Translations under genes and position numbers: made by a program
The notes under the pieces: model-generated
Database searches by the model: none
Told to the model about the DNA's origin: nothing
Seen by the model: only the letters and a program-made list of their open reading frames with translations
Source of the DNA: Dermatophilaceae bacterium
GTDB lineage: Bacteria > Actinomycetota > Actinomycetes > Actinomycetales > Dermatophilaceae
NCBI GenBank assembly: GCA_013361975.1
Contig: JABFXB010000078.1
Span: forward strand, 1 to 19,868
Direction: 5' to 3'
DNA: 19,868 bases
Shown here: piece by piece, positions 12,099 to 19,868 of the stretch
Numbering within the stretch: position 1 is the stretch's first letter
How the letters are laid out: each line of letters begins with the position of its first letter

Positions 12099-15000
12099 AT
12101 GGCCACATCACACTGGTTCGCGCGCGCCGCCGCGGACGACACATCCCACACGCACCCCTCGTCCACCCCGTCTCCGAGGCCGGGGGCCCCGCGCGCCCCC
12201 GGCGCGCGACGCTCCCGGAGGGCCCTCGCGGCCGGCGCCGCCGCGCTGCTGGTCACGGCCGGCGGGCTCTCGGCCCTCGGCGTAGGGGCTGCGCAGGCAG
12301 CGGTCCCCGGCACAGCGCCCGGCGTCGTCAACGAACCGCCGACGGGCAGCCACTCGATCATCGCCTTCCCGCAGCGCGACTTCGTGTCCGCCAGCGGCTT
12401 CGCGGAGGGCCACACCTACACCGTCGACGTCGTCCACCCCAGCGGCGTCGTGGTCACCACAGGCTCCGGCCTCGTGCCGCAGGACGACCCGCGGACCGTC
12501 GGCTTCGACGGTCTCGTCGAGGTGAACCACCCCGGCGGGTACTGCTGGGTCGGCGTCACACCTGACATCCGGCCCGGCGACAAGGTCCGGGTCATCGACG
12601 ACGCCGACGGCGTCACCGACCAGACCACGGTGGCGAACGTGACCGCCGGCCGTCCGGTCCAGACGGCTCCCGACACGGTCGTCGTCCACGGCACCGCGGC
12701 GCAGGCCGACGGCTCGCAGATCCCCGTCGCCGAGCTCGAGCAGCGCCTGGTCGCCAACCGGCAGGTCTTCCTCGCCAGCGGTTCGCGCACCCTGCGCGCC
12801 GCCTCCGTGGCACCGGCCAAGGGCGGCGGCCTGCTCACCTACGACAGCGCCACCGGGAACGCGTGGACCGCCACCTACACCGGCCTCGCAGCGGCCGACG
12901 TGACGATGGCGCTCGGCGCCGAGTCCCGCGCCCTGTGGCTGGGCAGGGCGATCGCCCCCGCCGTGGAGTCCACCGTCTTCGAGAACGGTGCCGGCATCGT
13001 CGCCGGACCCGCTGCGCCGTGCACCGCGCCGCTGGAGAAGCTCCCGCCACCTCCCGGCAGCGACATGACCGCCCCTTCCGCCCCGTCGAGCGTGACGGCG
13101 ACGGTCACCGACAACAACACGGTCACGCTCACCTGGGCGGCCTCCAGCGACAACGTCGGAGTCGTCGACTACGGCATCTTCCGCGACGGCACGGCCATCG
13201 CGACCGTGCAGAACGCCGACGGCACCGCTCCGGCACCGACGACGTTCGTGGACAAGAACGTCCCGCCCGGCACCTACACCTACACCGTCGACGCCGGTGA
13301 CGCGGCGGGCAACCGCTCCGTCCAGTCACCGGGCGCCGACGCGACGACCACCGCCGCCCCGGCGCCGGTCGTGCCGGTGAACGAGCCGCCGGCATCACCC
13401 GTGTCGATCATCTCCTTCCCCTCGCGCGACTTCGTCTCGCCGGCAGGTTTCGAGCCCACGGACCTCGTCAACATCTACGTCATCCGCAGCGGCAAGGTCA
13501 TCAGCAGCGCCACCGGCCAGGTCCCGCAGGACGACGAGCGCACTCCCGGGTTCGACGGCCTCGTCGAGGTGAACCACCCCGGCGGTGGCTGCTGGGAAGG
13601 CATCACGCCCGAGCTGCGCGCGGGTGACGTCGTTCGCACCGTCGCGTACTCGGGCGGCGTGGTCCGGACGATCGACCAGACCCGCACGTCCGACGTCACG
13701 GCGACCAAGGTCTCGATCGTGAAGCCGGCCACCACCGCGACCTCGCGCGACGGCGTCGTCGAGATCCACGGCACCGCCGTCGGCCCGGACGGCAAGCCGA
13801 TCGCCCTGGCCAACGTCGAGCAGCGCCTGGTGGCCAACCGGGACGCCTTCGACCTGACCGCCAAGCGCACCCTCCGGGCCCCGGGAAGCGGCACCATGAC
13901 CTACGACACCACCGGAAACCCGACCGGTGAGAAGTGGACTGCGACCTACAGCGGGCTGTCGTCCGACGACGTCTACCGCGCCGCCGGCGGGACGAGCCTC
14001 ACCGGTCGCACCTTCGCCGGCGCGGAGTCCCGCGTGCTGTGGCTCGGCGCCAACCCGCTGTCGGGCCAGGAGCTGACCATCTTCGAGCTCGGCCTCGGCA
14101 ACGCGCCCGGCCCGGTCGCCGGCCTGTGCACCGCCCCGCTCGAGCGGCCTGACAGCGCGGCGCCCTCGACGCCGACCGGCCTGACCGCCACCCAGACCGG
14201 CGCGTCCGACGTGGCCCTGTCGTGGACGGCCTCCACGGACGACTGGTACGTCGCCGGCTACCAGGTCCTCGACAACGGCGTGCCCATCGCCAGGATCGGC
14301 GGCAGCTTCGGGACCGCGGGTGACAGCACGAGCACCTTCACGGTGCCCACGTCGTACGCGCTCACGAACGTCGCAGCCGGGGCCCACAGCTTCACGGTCG
14401 AGGCGTTGGACAACGCCAGCCCCCTCGGGCCGGGCGCCACCGACGTCGAGAAGGTGGGGGCCGGCATCGGGAACCCCTACGGCAACCTGTCGGCGCCGAG
14501 CAATGCGGCAGCGGTGACCCAGCAGGACGTCACCAAGCCCACCGTGCCCGGCGGTGTCTCCGTCAAGGTCACCGGGTCCGACGTCGCCGTCACCTGGACC
14601 GCGTCGACCGACGACGTCGGCGTGACCGGCTACCGGGTCTACCGCGACGGCGTCCAGGTGGCCGACGTGGCCGCGACGGCCACCTCGTACACGGACACCG
14701 GCGTCGCCCCCGGCACCTACGGCTACACCGTGGACGCCACCGACGCCGCGGCCAACCGGTCGGCGCAGAGCGCCCCACCGGCGACCGCGACCGTGACACC
14801 GGCACCCGACACCACGCCGCCGTCCGAGGTCCCCGGCCTCAAGGCCGGCAACAACCCGGACATCCACGGCAGCAACGTCCTGGTCCAGTGGGGCGCGGCC
14901 ACCGATGCAGTGGGCGTCTCCGGCTACGGTGTCTACCGCAACGGCACCAAGGTGGCCGACGTCAACGCACCGTCGCTGTCCTACCTCGACGTCAACCTGC

Positions 15001-16880
15001 CGGCGGGCACCTACGCCTACACCGTCGACGCGGTCGACTCTGCGGGCAACCGCTCGCTCACGAAGCCCGCGCCGGTCAGCGTGGTCGTCGCCAACGACCC
15101 GCCCGCAGCGGGGCACGACATCATCGGGTTCCCGGCCCGTGACTTCATCTCCGCCACCGGCTACCGACCCAACACGCCCTACACCTTCGCGCTGATCCAC
15201 CCGGACGGGACGACCTTCGCCTCGACGACGGTGTCCTCCGACGCGACGGGCACCGTGGAGGTCAACCACCCCGGTGGGGCCTGCTGGGTCGGTCGTACGC
15301 CGAACATGAGGCCCGGAGACGTCATCCGGGTCACCGACCCGGCAACCGGTGTCGCCGAGCAGACCACCGTCTCCGACGTCACAGCCGAGCGGCCGTTCGT
15401 CACCGCGGTCGACCCGGTCACGGGCGGCGGCACGGTGGAGGTGCACGGCACCGCCCAGGACGCGGCGGGAAAGCAGCTGCCGCTCGGCCAGGTCGAGCAG
15501 CGACTGATCGCCAACCGCGATGCCTTCGACCTCAACGGTCGCCGCACGCTGCGGGCACCCGGGGACGGGACCCTGGCATACGACTCCGCGACGTCGGTCC
15601 GCTGGACCGCCCGGTACACGGTGCAGACGCCGAACGACCTCGCCCGTGCGGTCGGGGGGACCTCCACCAGCGGGCAGGCCTTCGTGGGCGCGGAGTCGCG
15701 GGCCCTGTGGCTCGGCCGTACCCCGCTCGCGGCGAACGAGCAGACGATCTTCGAGAACGGCGCCGGAGTCGTCGGCGGGCCGGCCGGCCTGCCCGGCTGC
15801 ACCGACGTCGCGGAGACACCTGCACCCGGTGCCGCCCTGTCGGCTGCTCCGACGTTCGCCGACACGGCGGTGGGCAGCACCAGCGCGGCCCAGTCGGTCA
15901 CCCTGACCAACAACGGCACGGCGCCGCTGACGGTGAGCAAGGCCTACCTCGCCGGTCTCAACCCCGGTGACTTCGTCAAGGGCGTCGACAACGCGACCGG
16001 AGCCACCGTGGCGCCGGGGGCCAGCGTGACCGTCCAGGTCTCGTTCAAGCCCGCCGCGACCGGCGTCCGCCAGGCCTACCTCGCCTTCGCCGACGACGCG
16101 GCCAACACCACCGACCAGGCGGTCGTCCTCAGCGCCCAGACCCCAGTGGCTGCGGCCCCGACGGCCACCGCGCCGGTGCAGAGCCTGGCTGGGAGCACGC
16201 TGACGGTGAAGCCGGTCCTCGCCGACAGCACCATCCCCGTCGACCTGCGCTGGAGCGGGAACGGCGCCAGCCGGTACGAGCTCCAGATGGCGACGGGCAA
16301 CGGCCCCAGCACGCTCGGCGCCTTCACCGCGGTGCCGATCACGTCCACGGCGACGAGCACCACGGTCGGCCTGAGGATGGGCTCGACCACGGGCGTCGGC
16401 TACCAGTTCCAGGTCCGGGCCTGCAACGCCACCACCTGCGGCGCCTGGGCCACGGGGCCGAAGTTCACCCTCGTGGCCGCGGACGACAGTGCCATCACCG
16501 GGTTCAAGGGCACCTGGACCGCCGAGAACCTGACCGGGGCCTACGGTGGCGGCGTGCGCTGGGCGGCCGGGTCGGCGACGGCGACACTCGTGCAGACCAG
16601 CTTCACCGTGAGCGGGAACGCGGCTTGGGTCAGCACGCTGGGGCCGGACCGCGGTCTGGCCCAGGTCCAGGTCGACGGGGGCACGCCCCAGGTCGTCGAC
16701 CTCTACGCCACCACGGTGCAGCCGGCCCGCGTCGTCTGGGCGCGTGACGCGCTGCCGGTCGGCTCGCACACGGTGACCGTCACGGTGCTGGGCAAGAAGA
16801 GCACCCTCAACCCGGCGGCGTGCAGCACGGGCACCAAGTGCGCCCGGGTGGATGTCGACGCCGCGGTGATGATCCGGTAG
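12099..16880 (+). CDS. 1593-residue secreted multi-module protein (three two-cysteine modules, FN3, ASH-like domain)
   Basis: Residues 1-67 are a long export signal; SRRALA (39-44) fits the twin-arginine pattern and the cut is probably after AAQA (67). Domain order: module 1 (78-313), FN3 (322-420), module 2 (428-682), FN3 (685-808), FN3 (810-902), FN3 (904-998), module 3 (999-1239), an ASH/choice-of-anchor-D-like domain (1245-1347), an FN3-like domain (about 1350-1465) and a C-terminal beta-sandwich ending VDVDAAVMIR, of the kind that closes many actinobacterial surface proteins. All ten cysteines can pair: two per module plus ACNATTC and ACSTGTKC near the end. There is no LPXTG or membrane anchor, so it is secreted or held non-covalently. 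A role in adhesion or matrix binding is inference. TGGAGG lies five bases before the ATG. A strong hairpin terminator follows. Confidence 0.9.
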   Translation: MATSHWFARAAADDTSHTHPSSTPSPRPGAPRAPGARRSRRALAAGAAALLVTAGGLSALGVGAAQAAVPGTAPGVVNEPPTGSHSIIAFPQRDFVSASGFAEGHTYTVDVVHPSGVVVTTGSGLVPQDDPRTVGFDGLVEVNHPGGYCWVGVTPDIRPGDKVRVIDDADGVTDQTTVANVTAGRPVQTAPDTVVVHGTAAQADGSQIPVAELEQRLVANRQVFLASGSRTLRAASVAPAKGGGLLTYDSATGNAWTATYTGLAAADVTMALGAESRALWLGRAIAPAVESTVFENGAGIVAGPAAPCTAPLEKLPPPPGSDMTAPSAPSSVTATVTDNNTVTLTWAASSDNVGVVDYGIFRDGTAIATVQNADGTAPAPTTFVDKNVPPGTYTYTVDAGDAAGNRSVQSPGADATTTAAPAPVVPVNEPPASPVSIISFPSRDFVSPAGFEPTDLVNIYVIRSGKVISSATGQVPQDDERTPGFDGLVEVNHPGGGCWEGITPELRAGDVVRTVAYSGGVVRTIDQTRTSDVTATKVSIVKPATTATSRDGVVEIHGTAVGPDGKPIALANVEQRLVANRDAFDLTAKRTLRAPGSGTMTYDTTGNPTGEKWTATYSGLSSDDVYRAAGGTSLTGRTFAGAESRVLWLGANPLSGQELTIFELGLGNAPGPVAGLCTAPLERPDSAAPSTPTGLTATQTGASDVALSWTASTDDWYVAGYQVLDNGVPIARIGGSFGTAGDSTSTFTVPTSYALTNVAAGAHSFTVEALDNASPLGPGATDVEKVGAGIGNPYGNLSAPSNAAAVTQQDVTKPTVPGGVSVKVTGSDVAVTWTASTDDVGVTGYRVYRDGVQVADVAATATSYTDTGVAPGTYGYTVDATDAAANRSAQSAPPATATVTPAPDTTPPSEVPGLKAGNNPDIHGSNVLVQWGAATDAVGVSGYGVYRNGTKVADVNAPSLSYLDVNLPAGTYAYTVDAVDSAGNRSLTKPAPVSVVVANDPPAAGHDIIGFPARDFISATGYRPNTPYTFALIHPDGTTFASTTVSSDATGTVEVNHPGGACWVGRTPNMRPGDVIRVTDPATGVAEQTTVSDVTAERPFVTAVDPVTGGGTVEVHGTAQDAAGKQLPLGQVEQRLIANRDAFDLNGRRTLRAPGDGTLAYDSATSVRWTARYTVQTPNDLARAVGGTSTSGQAFVGAESRALWLGRTPLAANEQTIFENGAGVVGGPAGLPGCTDVAETPAPGAALSAAPTFADTAVGSTSAAQSVTLTNNGTAPLTVSKAYLAGLNPGDFVKGVDNATGATVAPGASVTVQVSFKPAATGVRQAYLAFADDAANTTDQAVVLSAQTPVAAAPTATAPVQSLAGSTLTVKPVLADSTIPVDLRWSGNGASRYELQMATGNGPSTLGAFTAVPITSTATSTTVGLRMGSTTGVGYQFQVRACNATTCGAWATGPKFTLVAADDSAITGFKGTWTAENLTGAYGGGVRWAAGSATATLVQTSFTVSGNAAWVSTLGPDRGLAQVQVDGGTPQVVDLYATTVQPARVVWARDALPVGSHTVTVTVLGKKSTLNPAACSTGTKCARVDVDAAVMIR
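12330..13037 (+). repeat. Module 1 of the triplicated secreted domain
   Basis: Encodes residues 78-313. Hallmarks: SIIAFPQRDFVS, VEVNHPGGYCW with Cys149, LEQRLVANR, AESRALWLG, TVFENGAG and CTAPLE with Cys308. It carries the VPQDD...GFDG segment shared with module 2 and lacks the GGTS insertion found in modules 2 and 3. Confidence 0.85.
13380..14144 (+). repeat. Module 2 of the triplicated secreted domain
   Basis: Encodes residues 428-682. Hallmarks: SIISFPSRDFVS, VEVNHPGGGCW with Cys498, VEQRLVANRDAFDL, AESRVLWLG, TIFELGLG and CTAPLE with Cys677. It has both the VPQDD...GFDG segment (as module 1) and the RAAGGTSLTG insertion (as module 3). Confidence 0.85.
15093..15815 (+). repeat. Module 3 of the triplicated secreted domain
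   Basis: Encodes residues 999-1239. Hallmarks: DIIGFPARDFIS, VEVNHPGGACW with Cys1062, VEQRLIANRDAFDL, AESRALWLG, TIFENGAG and GCTDVAE with Cys1234. It lacks the VPQDD segment of modules 1 and 2 and has the RAVGGTSTSG insertion. Confidence 0.85.
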
Positions 16881-16898
16881 CCGCTCGGTGGCAGACGT

Positions 16899-16930
16899 GG
16901 AGGGGGCTCGCCGGCCGGCGAGCCCCCTTC
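16899..16930. terminator. Palindromic bidirectional terminator
   Basis: A perfect 28-bp palindrome (16901-16928) with arms AGGGGGCTCGCCGG and its complement, 20 bases past the stop of the large secreted protein and about 70 bases past the convergent malic enzyme stop. It can end transcription on both strands. Confidence 0.85.
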
Positions 16931-16999
16931 GCTGTGTCGATGAGGGCGCCGGCCCCGGCGGCGAGGACCCGGGCGTCCGGTGCGGCCCAGCCCGGCGAG

Positions 17000-18385
17000 T
17001 CAGCCGGAGCCCGCCACACGGCATACGGCGGCGGCGACCGCGGGGGCCACCGTCGAGTCGAAGACGCTGGGGATGATGAAGCTCGGGTTGAGCTCGCCCG
17101 GCTCGACGGTGTCGGCGATGGCCGTCGCCGCGGCGACCATCATGTCGTCGGTGATGTCGGAGACCCCGGCATCGAGCAGACCCCGGAAGAAGCCGGGGAA
17201 GACGAGCACGTTGTTGATCTGGTTCGGGTGGTCCGAACGCCCCGTGGCCACGACGGCGGCGTGCTCGCCCGCAGCGATGGGGTCGACCTCGGGGACGGGG
17301 TTGGCCAGGGCGAAGACGATGGCGTCGGGAGCCATGGTGGCGATGTCGTCGCCGGTCAGCAGGTCGGGTGCCGACACCCCGATGAAGACGTCGGCGCCGA
17401 CGAGGATCTCCTTGAGCGAGCCGCTCTCGTGCCGCGCGTTGGTGTGGTCGGCGATCCAGCGCCGGAACGGCTCCATGTCCGCGGCGCCGTTGTGCACGGC
17501 GCCGTCACGCCCCGCGGCGACGATGTCGCCGGCGCCCTGGCTGAGCAGCAGCCGGATGATGGCGTGCCCCGCCGCTCCCACCCCGGAGACCACGATGCGG
17601 ACCTCGCCGATCGACTTGCCGACGACGCGCAGGGCGTTCGTCAGGGCGGCGAGCACCACGATGGCCGTGCCGTGCTGGTCGTCGTGGAAGACCGGGATGT
17701 CCAGCAGGTCGCGCAGGCGCCGCTCGATCTCGAAGCAGCGGGGCGCCGAGATGTCCTCGAGGTTGATGCCGCCGTAGACGGGGGCGATGGCCCGCACCAG
17801 CTCGACGATCTCGTCGGAGTCCTGGGTGTCGAGGCAGACCGGCCAGGCGTCCACTCCCCCGAACTGCTTGAAGAGCGCTGCCTTGCCCTCCATCACCGGG
17901 AGGGCCGCGAGGGGCCCGATGTTGCCGAGTCCCAGCACCGCGGTGCCGTCGGTGACGACGGCGACGGTGTTGCGCTTGATCGTGAGGCGGCGGGCGTCCT
18001 CGGGGTGCTCGGCGATGGCGCGGCAGATGCGGGCGACACCCGGGGTGTAGGCGCGCGAGAGGTCGTCGCGGTGCTTGAGCGGAACCTTGGGGACCACCTC
18101 GATCTTGCCACCCAGGTGCAGCAGGAAGGTCTGGTCGCTGACCTTGCGCACCACGGCACCCGGGATCGCGGCGATGGCGTCGGTGATCAGCCGCCCGTGC
18201 GCCTCGTCGGTCGTGTCGCACGTGACGTCGACGACGAGCCGGTCGGTGCGGCTCTCGGCGACGTCGAGCGCCGTCAGGGCCCCGCCGGCCGAGGCCACCG
18301 CGGTCGTGAGGGCGGCCGTGGCGTTGGACGCAGCCGGCACCTCGACCCGGATCGTGATGGAGTACCCAGGACTCGGTGTGGCCAT
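17000..18385 (-). CDS. NAD(P)-dependent malic enzyme with N-terminal ACT domain
   Basis: A 461-residue cytoplasmic enzyme that oxidatively decarboxylates malate to pyruvate and CO2. Residues 1-85 form an ACT-type regulatory domain (YSITIRVEVP, GALTALDVAES), the layout of many actinobacterial and Gram-positive small-form malic enzymes. In the catalytic part Tyr113 (SRAYTPGVA) and Lys168 (MEGKAAL) are the general acid/base pair. The metal ligands are Glu210, Asp211 (NLEDISAP) and Asp236 (FHDDQHGT). The nucleotide-binding loop is GVGAAG (268-273), followed later by FALANPVPE and NVLVFPGFFRG. Cofactor preference cannot be assigned safely. AGGGGA lies a few bases before the ATG at 18385. It follows folE on the same strand after 59 bases without an obvious terminator, so co-transcription is possible. 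The reaction can supply NADPH for fatty acid synthesis, which would suit a lipid-storing cell, but that link is inference. Confidence 0.95.
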   Translation of the reverse strand: MATPSPGYSITIRVEVPAASNATAALTTAVASAGGALTALDVAESRTDRLVVDVTCDTTDEAHGRLITDAIAAIPGAVVRKVSDQTFLLHLGGKIEVVPKVPLKHRDDLSRAYTPGVARICRAIAEHPEDARRLTIKRNTVAVVTDGTAVLGLGNIGPLAALPVMEGKAALFKQFGGVDAWPVCLDTQDSDEIVELVRAIAPVYGGINLEDISAPRCFEIERRLRDLLDIPVFHDDQHGTAIVVLAALTNALRVVGKSIGEVRIVVSGVGAAGHAIIRLLLSQGAGDIVAAGRDGAVHNGAADMEPFRRWIADHTNARHESGSLKEILVGADVFIGVSAPDLLTGDDIATMAPDAIVFALANPVPEVDPIAAGEHAAVVATGRSDHPNQINNVLVFPGFFRGLLDAGVSDITDDMMVAAATAIADTVEPGELNPSFIIPSVFDSTVAPAVAAAVCRVAGSG

Positions 18386-18444
18386 GACCGTCCCCTCGCA
18401 CGTGCGACGTTGTCCGACGAGCCCATCCTCCACCCGGCGGCGCC

Positions 18445-19086
18445 TCAGCGCTGGCTGTGCGTCAGGGCGAGGAACTCCGCTCTCGTGCGGGAGTCGTCGC
18501 GGAGGACGCCCAGCAGGCTCGAGGTGATCGTCGTCGTGCCGGGCGCCTGGACACCGCGCAGCGTCATGCACAGGTGCTCGGCCTCGATGACGACACCGAC
18601 CCCGACCGGTCCGAGCTGGGCGTCCAGCCAGTTGGCCACCTGGACCGTGAGGCGCTCCTGCACCTGGGGCCGCGACGAGAAGTGCTCGAGGACGCGCGCC
18701 AGCTTCGACAGCCCGAGGATGCGTTCGCCGGGCAGGTAGCCGATGTGGGCAGTGCCGACGAACGGCAGCATGTGGTGCTCGCACAGCGACCGGACCGGGA
18801 TGCTGCGGGCGACGATGAGCTCGTCGTAACCGCCGTCGTTGGGGAACGTCGTCATCTGGAACGGTCGCGGGCTGATGAGCTCCACCAACGACGCCGCCAT
18901 CCGCTCGGGGGTCCGCGCCAAGGACTCGTTCTCCAGGTCGATTCCCAGTGCTTCCAACAGGATTCGCGCTCCGTCGGTGGCCCGCTCGAGGTCCGGTTCA
19001 GCCACCGCCCCGGTGCCGCGCCACACGGGACGGGATCGGTTCCGTGGCTCGTGCTCGGATGCCGGTGAGACGGATGCCGGATTCAT
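18445..19086 (-). CDS. folE: GTP cyclohydrolase I
   Basis: A 213-residue enzyme that converts GTP to 7,8-dihydroneopterin triphosphate, the first step of folate (and related pterin) synthesis. The zinc ligands Cys102 and His105 (SLCEHHMLPF) and Cys173 (HLCMTLRG) have the same spacing as in the E. coli enzyme. The signature GYLPGERILGLSKLARVLEHFSSRPQVQE-type segment and the C-terminal LRDDSRTRAEFLAL are also present. The first 30 residues are variable and charged. The ATG at 19086 overlaps the TGA of the patatin-like gene (ATGA), with AAGGG eight bases upstream, so the two are translationally coupled. In many actinobacteria folE lies next to ftsH and other folate genes; none is seen here, so this may be a second copy or a relocated gene. 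Confidence 0.96.
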   Translation of the reverse strand: MNPASVSPASEHEPRNRSRPVWRGTGAVAEPDLERATDGARILLEALGIDLENESLARTPERMAASLVELISPRPFQMTTFPNDGGYDELIVARSIPVRSLCEHHMLPFVGTAHIGYLPGERILGLSKLARVLEHFSSRPQVQERLTVQVANWLDAQLGPVGVGVVIEAEHLCMTLRGVQAPGTTTITSSLLGVLRDDSRTRAEFLALTHSQR

Positions 19087-19868
19087 GAGATCAGCCCTTC
19101 CTCGGGGTCGGTGGCGCGGTCCGCCGCGAGGTGCGGCGGTGAGTGGTGCGGGTGGAGGGCAAGGACGCTCACGTCGTGGTTCACGTTCGAACCGGCCAGC
19201 CATCGCCGAGTGCTCCGGTGCGCCCTGGCCATGAGCGTGGCCGTCTGGGTGAAGTCCGCGGGAGAGACCGTCAGCGGGCAGAGCGGCGGCACGACGTGCA
19301 GCGCAGCCGCCCCGTGGTAGCCGTTCACCTGGGCCATGAGCTGGCGGTGCAGCAACAGGCTGAGGGCCGTCAGGGCCGTGCCGAGCGCGGACGTGGGGCT
19401 GGTTCCCGCGCAGGGGTAGCCGGCCGGAAGGAGGTAGATGTCGCTGACGCCCTTCGCAGCGGTGTGGGCGAGCACGTCCAGCTCGCCGATGGCGCCGTCC
19501 ACGAGGGTCCGGCCGTCCCTCGTCACCGGAGGAAGAACCCCGGGAACCGCCGCGGACGCCTGCACCGCGCTGACGACCGGGCCGCTGTCCAGGACGAGCC
19601 CGCGTCCCGTGGTCAGGTCGCTGGCGGTGACCTCGACCGGGATCCGGGCCTCCTCGAGGTGGCCGTAGCCCAGGTGGTGGCGGAGCAGCTGCTCGAGGGG
19701 CTCGCCGTCGAACAGGGAGGTGCGAGCGCCCCTCGCCGCACCGAACCAGCGCCGCAGGTCCACGGAGAAGACGTCCTGCCGTCGCATGCCCTGCCACAGC
19801 GCCCGGAGCGTGGGCAGCCGGTCAGCCAGCCGTCCGGGGCCCCCGAGGTATGCCGCGTTGACGGCGCC
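19083..19868 (-). CDS. Patatin-like phospholipase (N-terminus outside window)
   Basis: The gene enters from the right edge; 261 residues are visible. The first of these, GAVNAAYLGG, is the stretch that normally follows the nucleophile-serine motif G-x-S-x-G of patatins, so the catalytic Ser lies just outside. Family features downstream are ASAAVPGVLPPV and LVDGAIGE, whose Asp (visible residue 124) is the likely second member of the Ser-Asp dyad. Such proteins hydrolyse acyl lipids; the substrate is unknown. The end is a hydrophilic tail rich in His and Pro. Its stop overlaps the folE start by ATGA. The pairing of a lipid hydrolase with folE has no evident biochemical reason. Confidence 0.9.
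   Translation of the reverse strand, partial: GAVNAAYLGGPGRLADRLPTLRALWQGMRRQDVFSVDLRRWFGAARGARTSLFDGEPLEQLLRHHLGYGHLEEARIPVEVTASDLTTGRGLVLDSGPVVSAVQASAAVPGVLPPVTRDGRTLVDGAIGELDVLAHTAAKGVSDIYLLPAGYPCAGTSPTSALGTALTALSLLLHRQLMAQVNGYHGAAALHVVPPLCPLTVSPADFTQTATLMARAHRSTRRWLAGSNVNHDVSVLALHPHHSPPHLAADRATDPEEGLIS

Noticed and set aside
13395..17024. A 1209-codon open frame on the minus strand opposite the multi-module gene
   Set aside because: Its translation is low-complexity, rich in Arg, Gly, Val and His, as expected for the antisense of GC-rich coding DNA. The plus-strand frame has a signal peptide, ribosome binding site and clear domain repeats.
1..19868. A mobile element, prophage or defence island
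   Set aside because: No integrase, transposase, terminal repeats, tRNA-adjacent duplication or drop in GC content was seen; the NERD-helicase is the only possible defence gene.

Overview
The window is GC-rich (about 70%) with dense, mostly G/C-ending codons, GTG/ATG starts, hairpin terminators without clear T-tracts and actinobacterial protein families. It is most likely chromosomal DNA of an actinomycete. A genus in the Micrococcales (Intrasporangiaceae-like) is my guess from sequence style, not something the window proves. I see no rRNA, tRNA, CRISPR array, insertion sequence or integrase.

Layout. 1-565 (-): a universal stress protein cut by the left edge. 727-3266 (-): a two-gene secreted unit, an Asp-box protein with pre-peptidase-like and CARDB domains, translationally coupled through a GTGA overlap to a small lipoprotein. 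3553-4935 (+): a WS/DGAT acyltransferase for wax ester or triacylglycerol synthesis, convergent with 4953-5396 (-), a conserved hypothetical. 5545-6123 (-): an exported cupredoxin. 6336-8000 (-): a NERD nuclease-SF1 helicase fusion. 8233-10182 (+): a large secreted protein of unknown function, separated by a strong bidirectional terminator from 10265-11275 (-), an aldo/keto reductase. 11493-11900 (+): a stand-alone left-handed beta-helix (hexapeptide-repeat) protein. 12099-16880 (+): a 1593-residue secreted protein built from three copies of an uncharacterised two-cysteine module alternating with FN3 domains. 17000-18385 (-): NAD(P)-malic enzyme with an N-terminal ACT domain. 18445-19086 (-): GTP cyclohydrolase I, overlapping by ATGA a patatin-like phospholipase (19083-19868, -) cut by the right edge.

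Themes. Five of the thirteen genes encode exported products (Asp-box protein, lipoprotein, cupredoxin, large unknown secreted protein, multi-module wall/secreted protein). The rest are lipid/carbon metabolism (WS/DGAT, malic enzyme, patatin), cofactor synthesis (FolE) and stress/redox (Usp, AKR). There is no single obvious pathway linking them.

Most interesting signals: (1) the 9-mer CGGCATACG/CGTATGCCG occurs 7 times (its 7-base core 9 times) against roughly 0.25 (about 2) expected from base composition; (2) three genes carry TANNNT-N6-ATG with no useful Shine-Dalgarno, the layout of leaderless transcription; (3) the beta-helix gene has a GGAAT-N18-GTT promoter-like element (SigR/SigH type) whose spacer contains a perfect dyad resembling SoxR/MerR-family operators; (4) the triplicated two-cysteine secreted module, whose copies look like a mosaic of each other.
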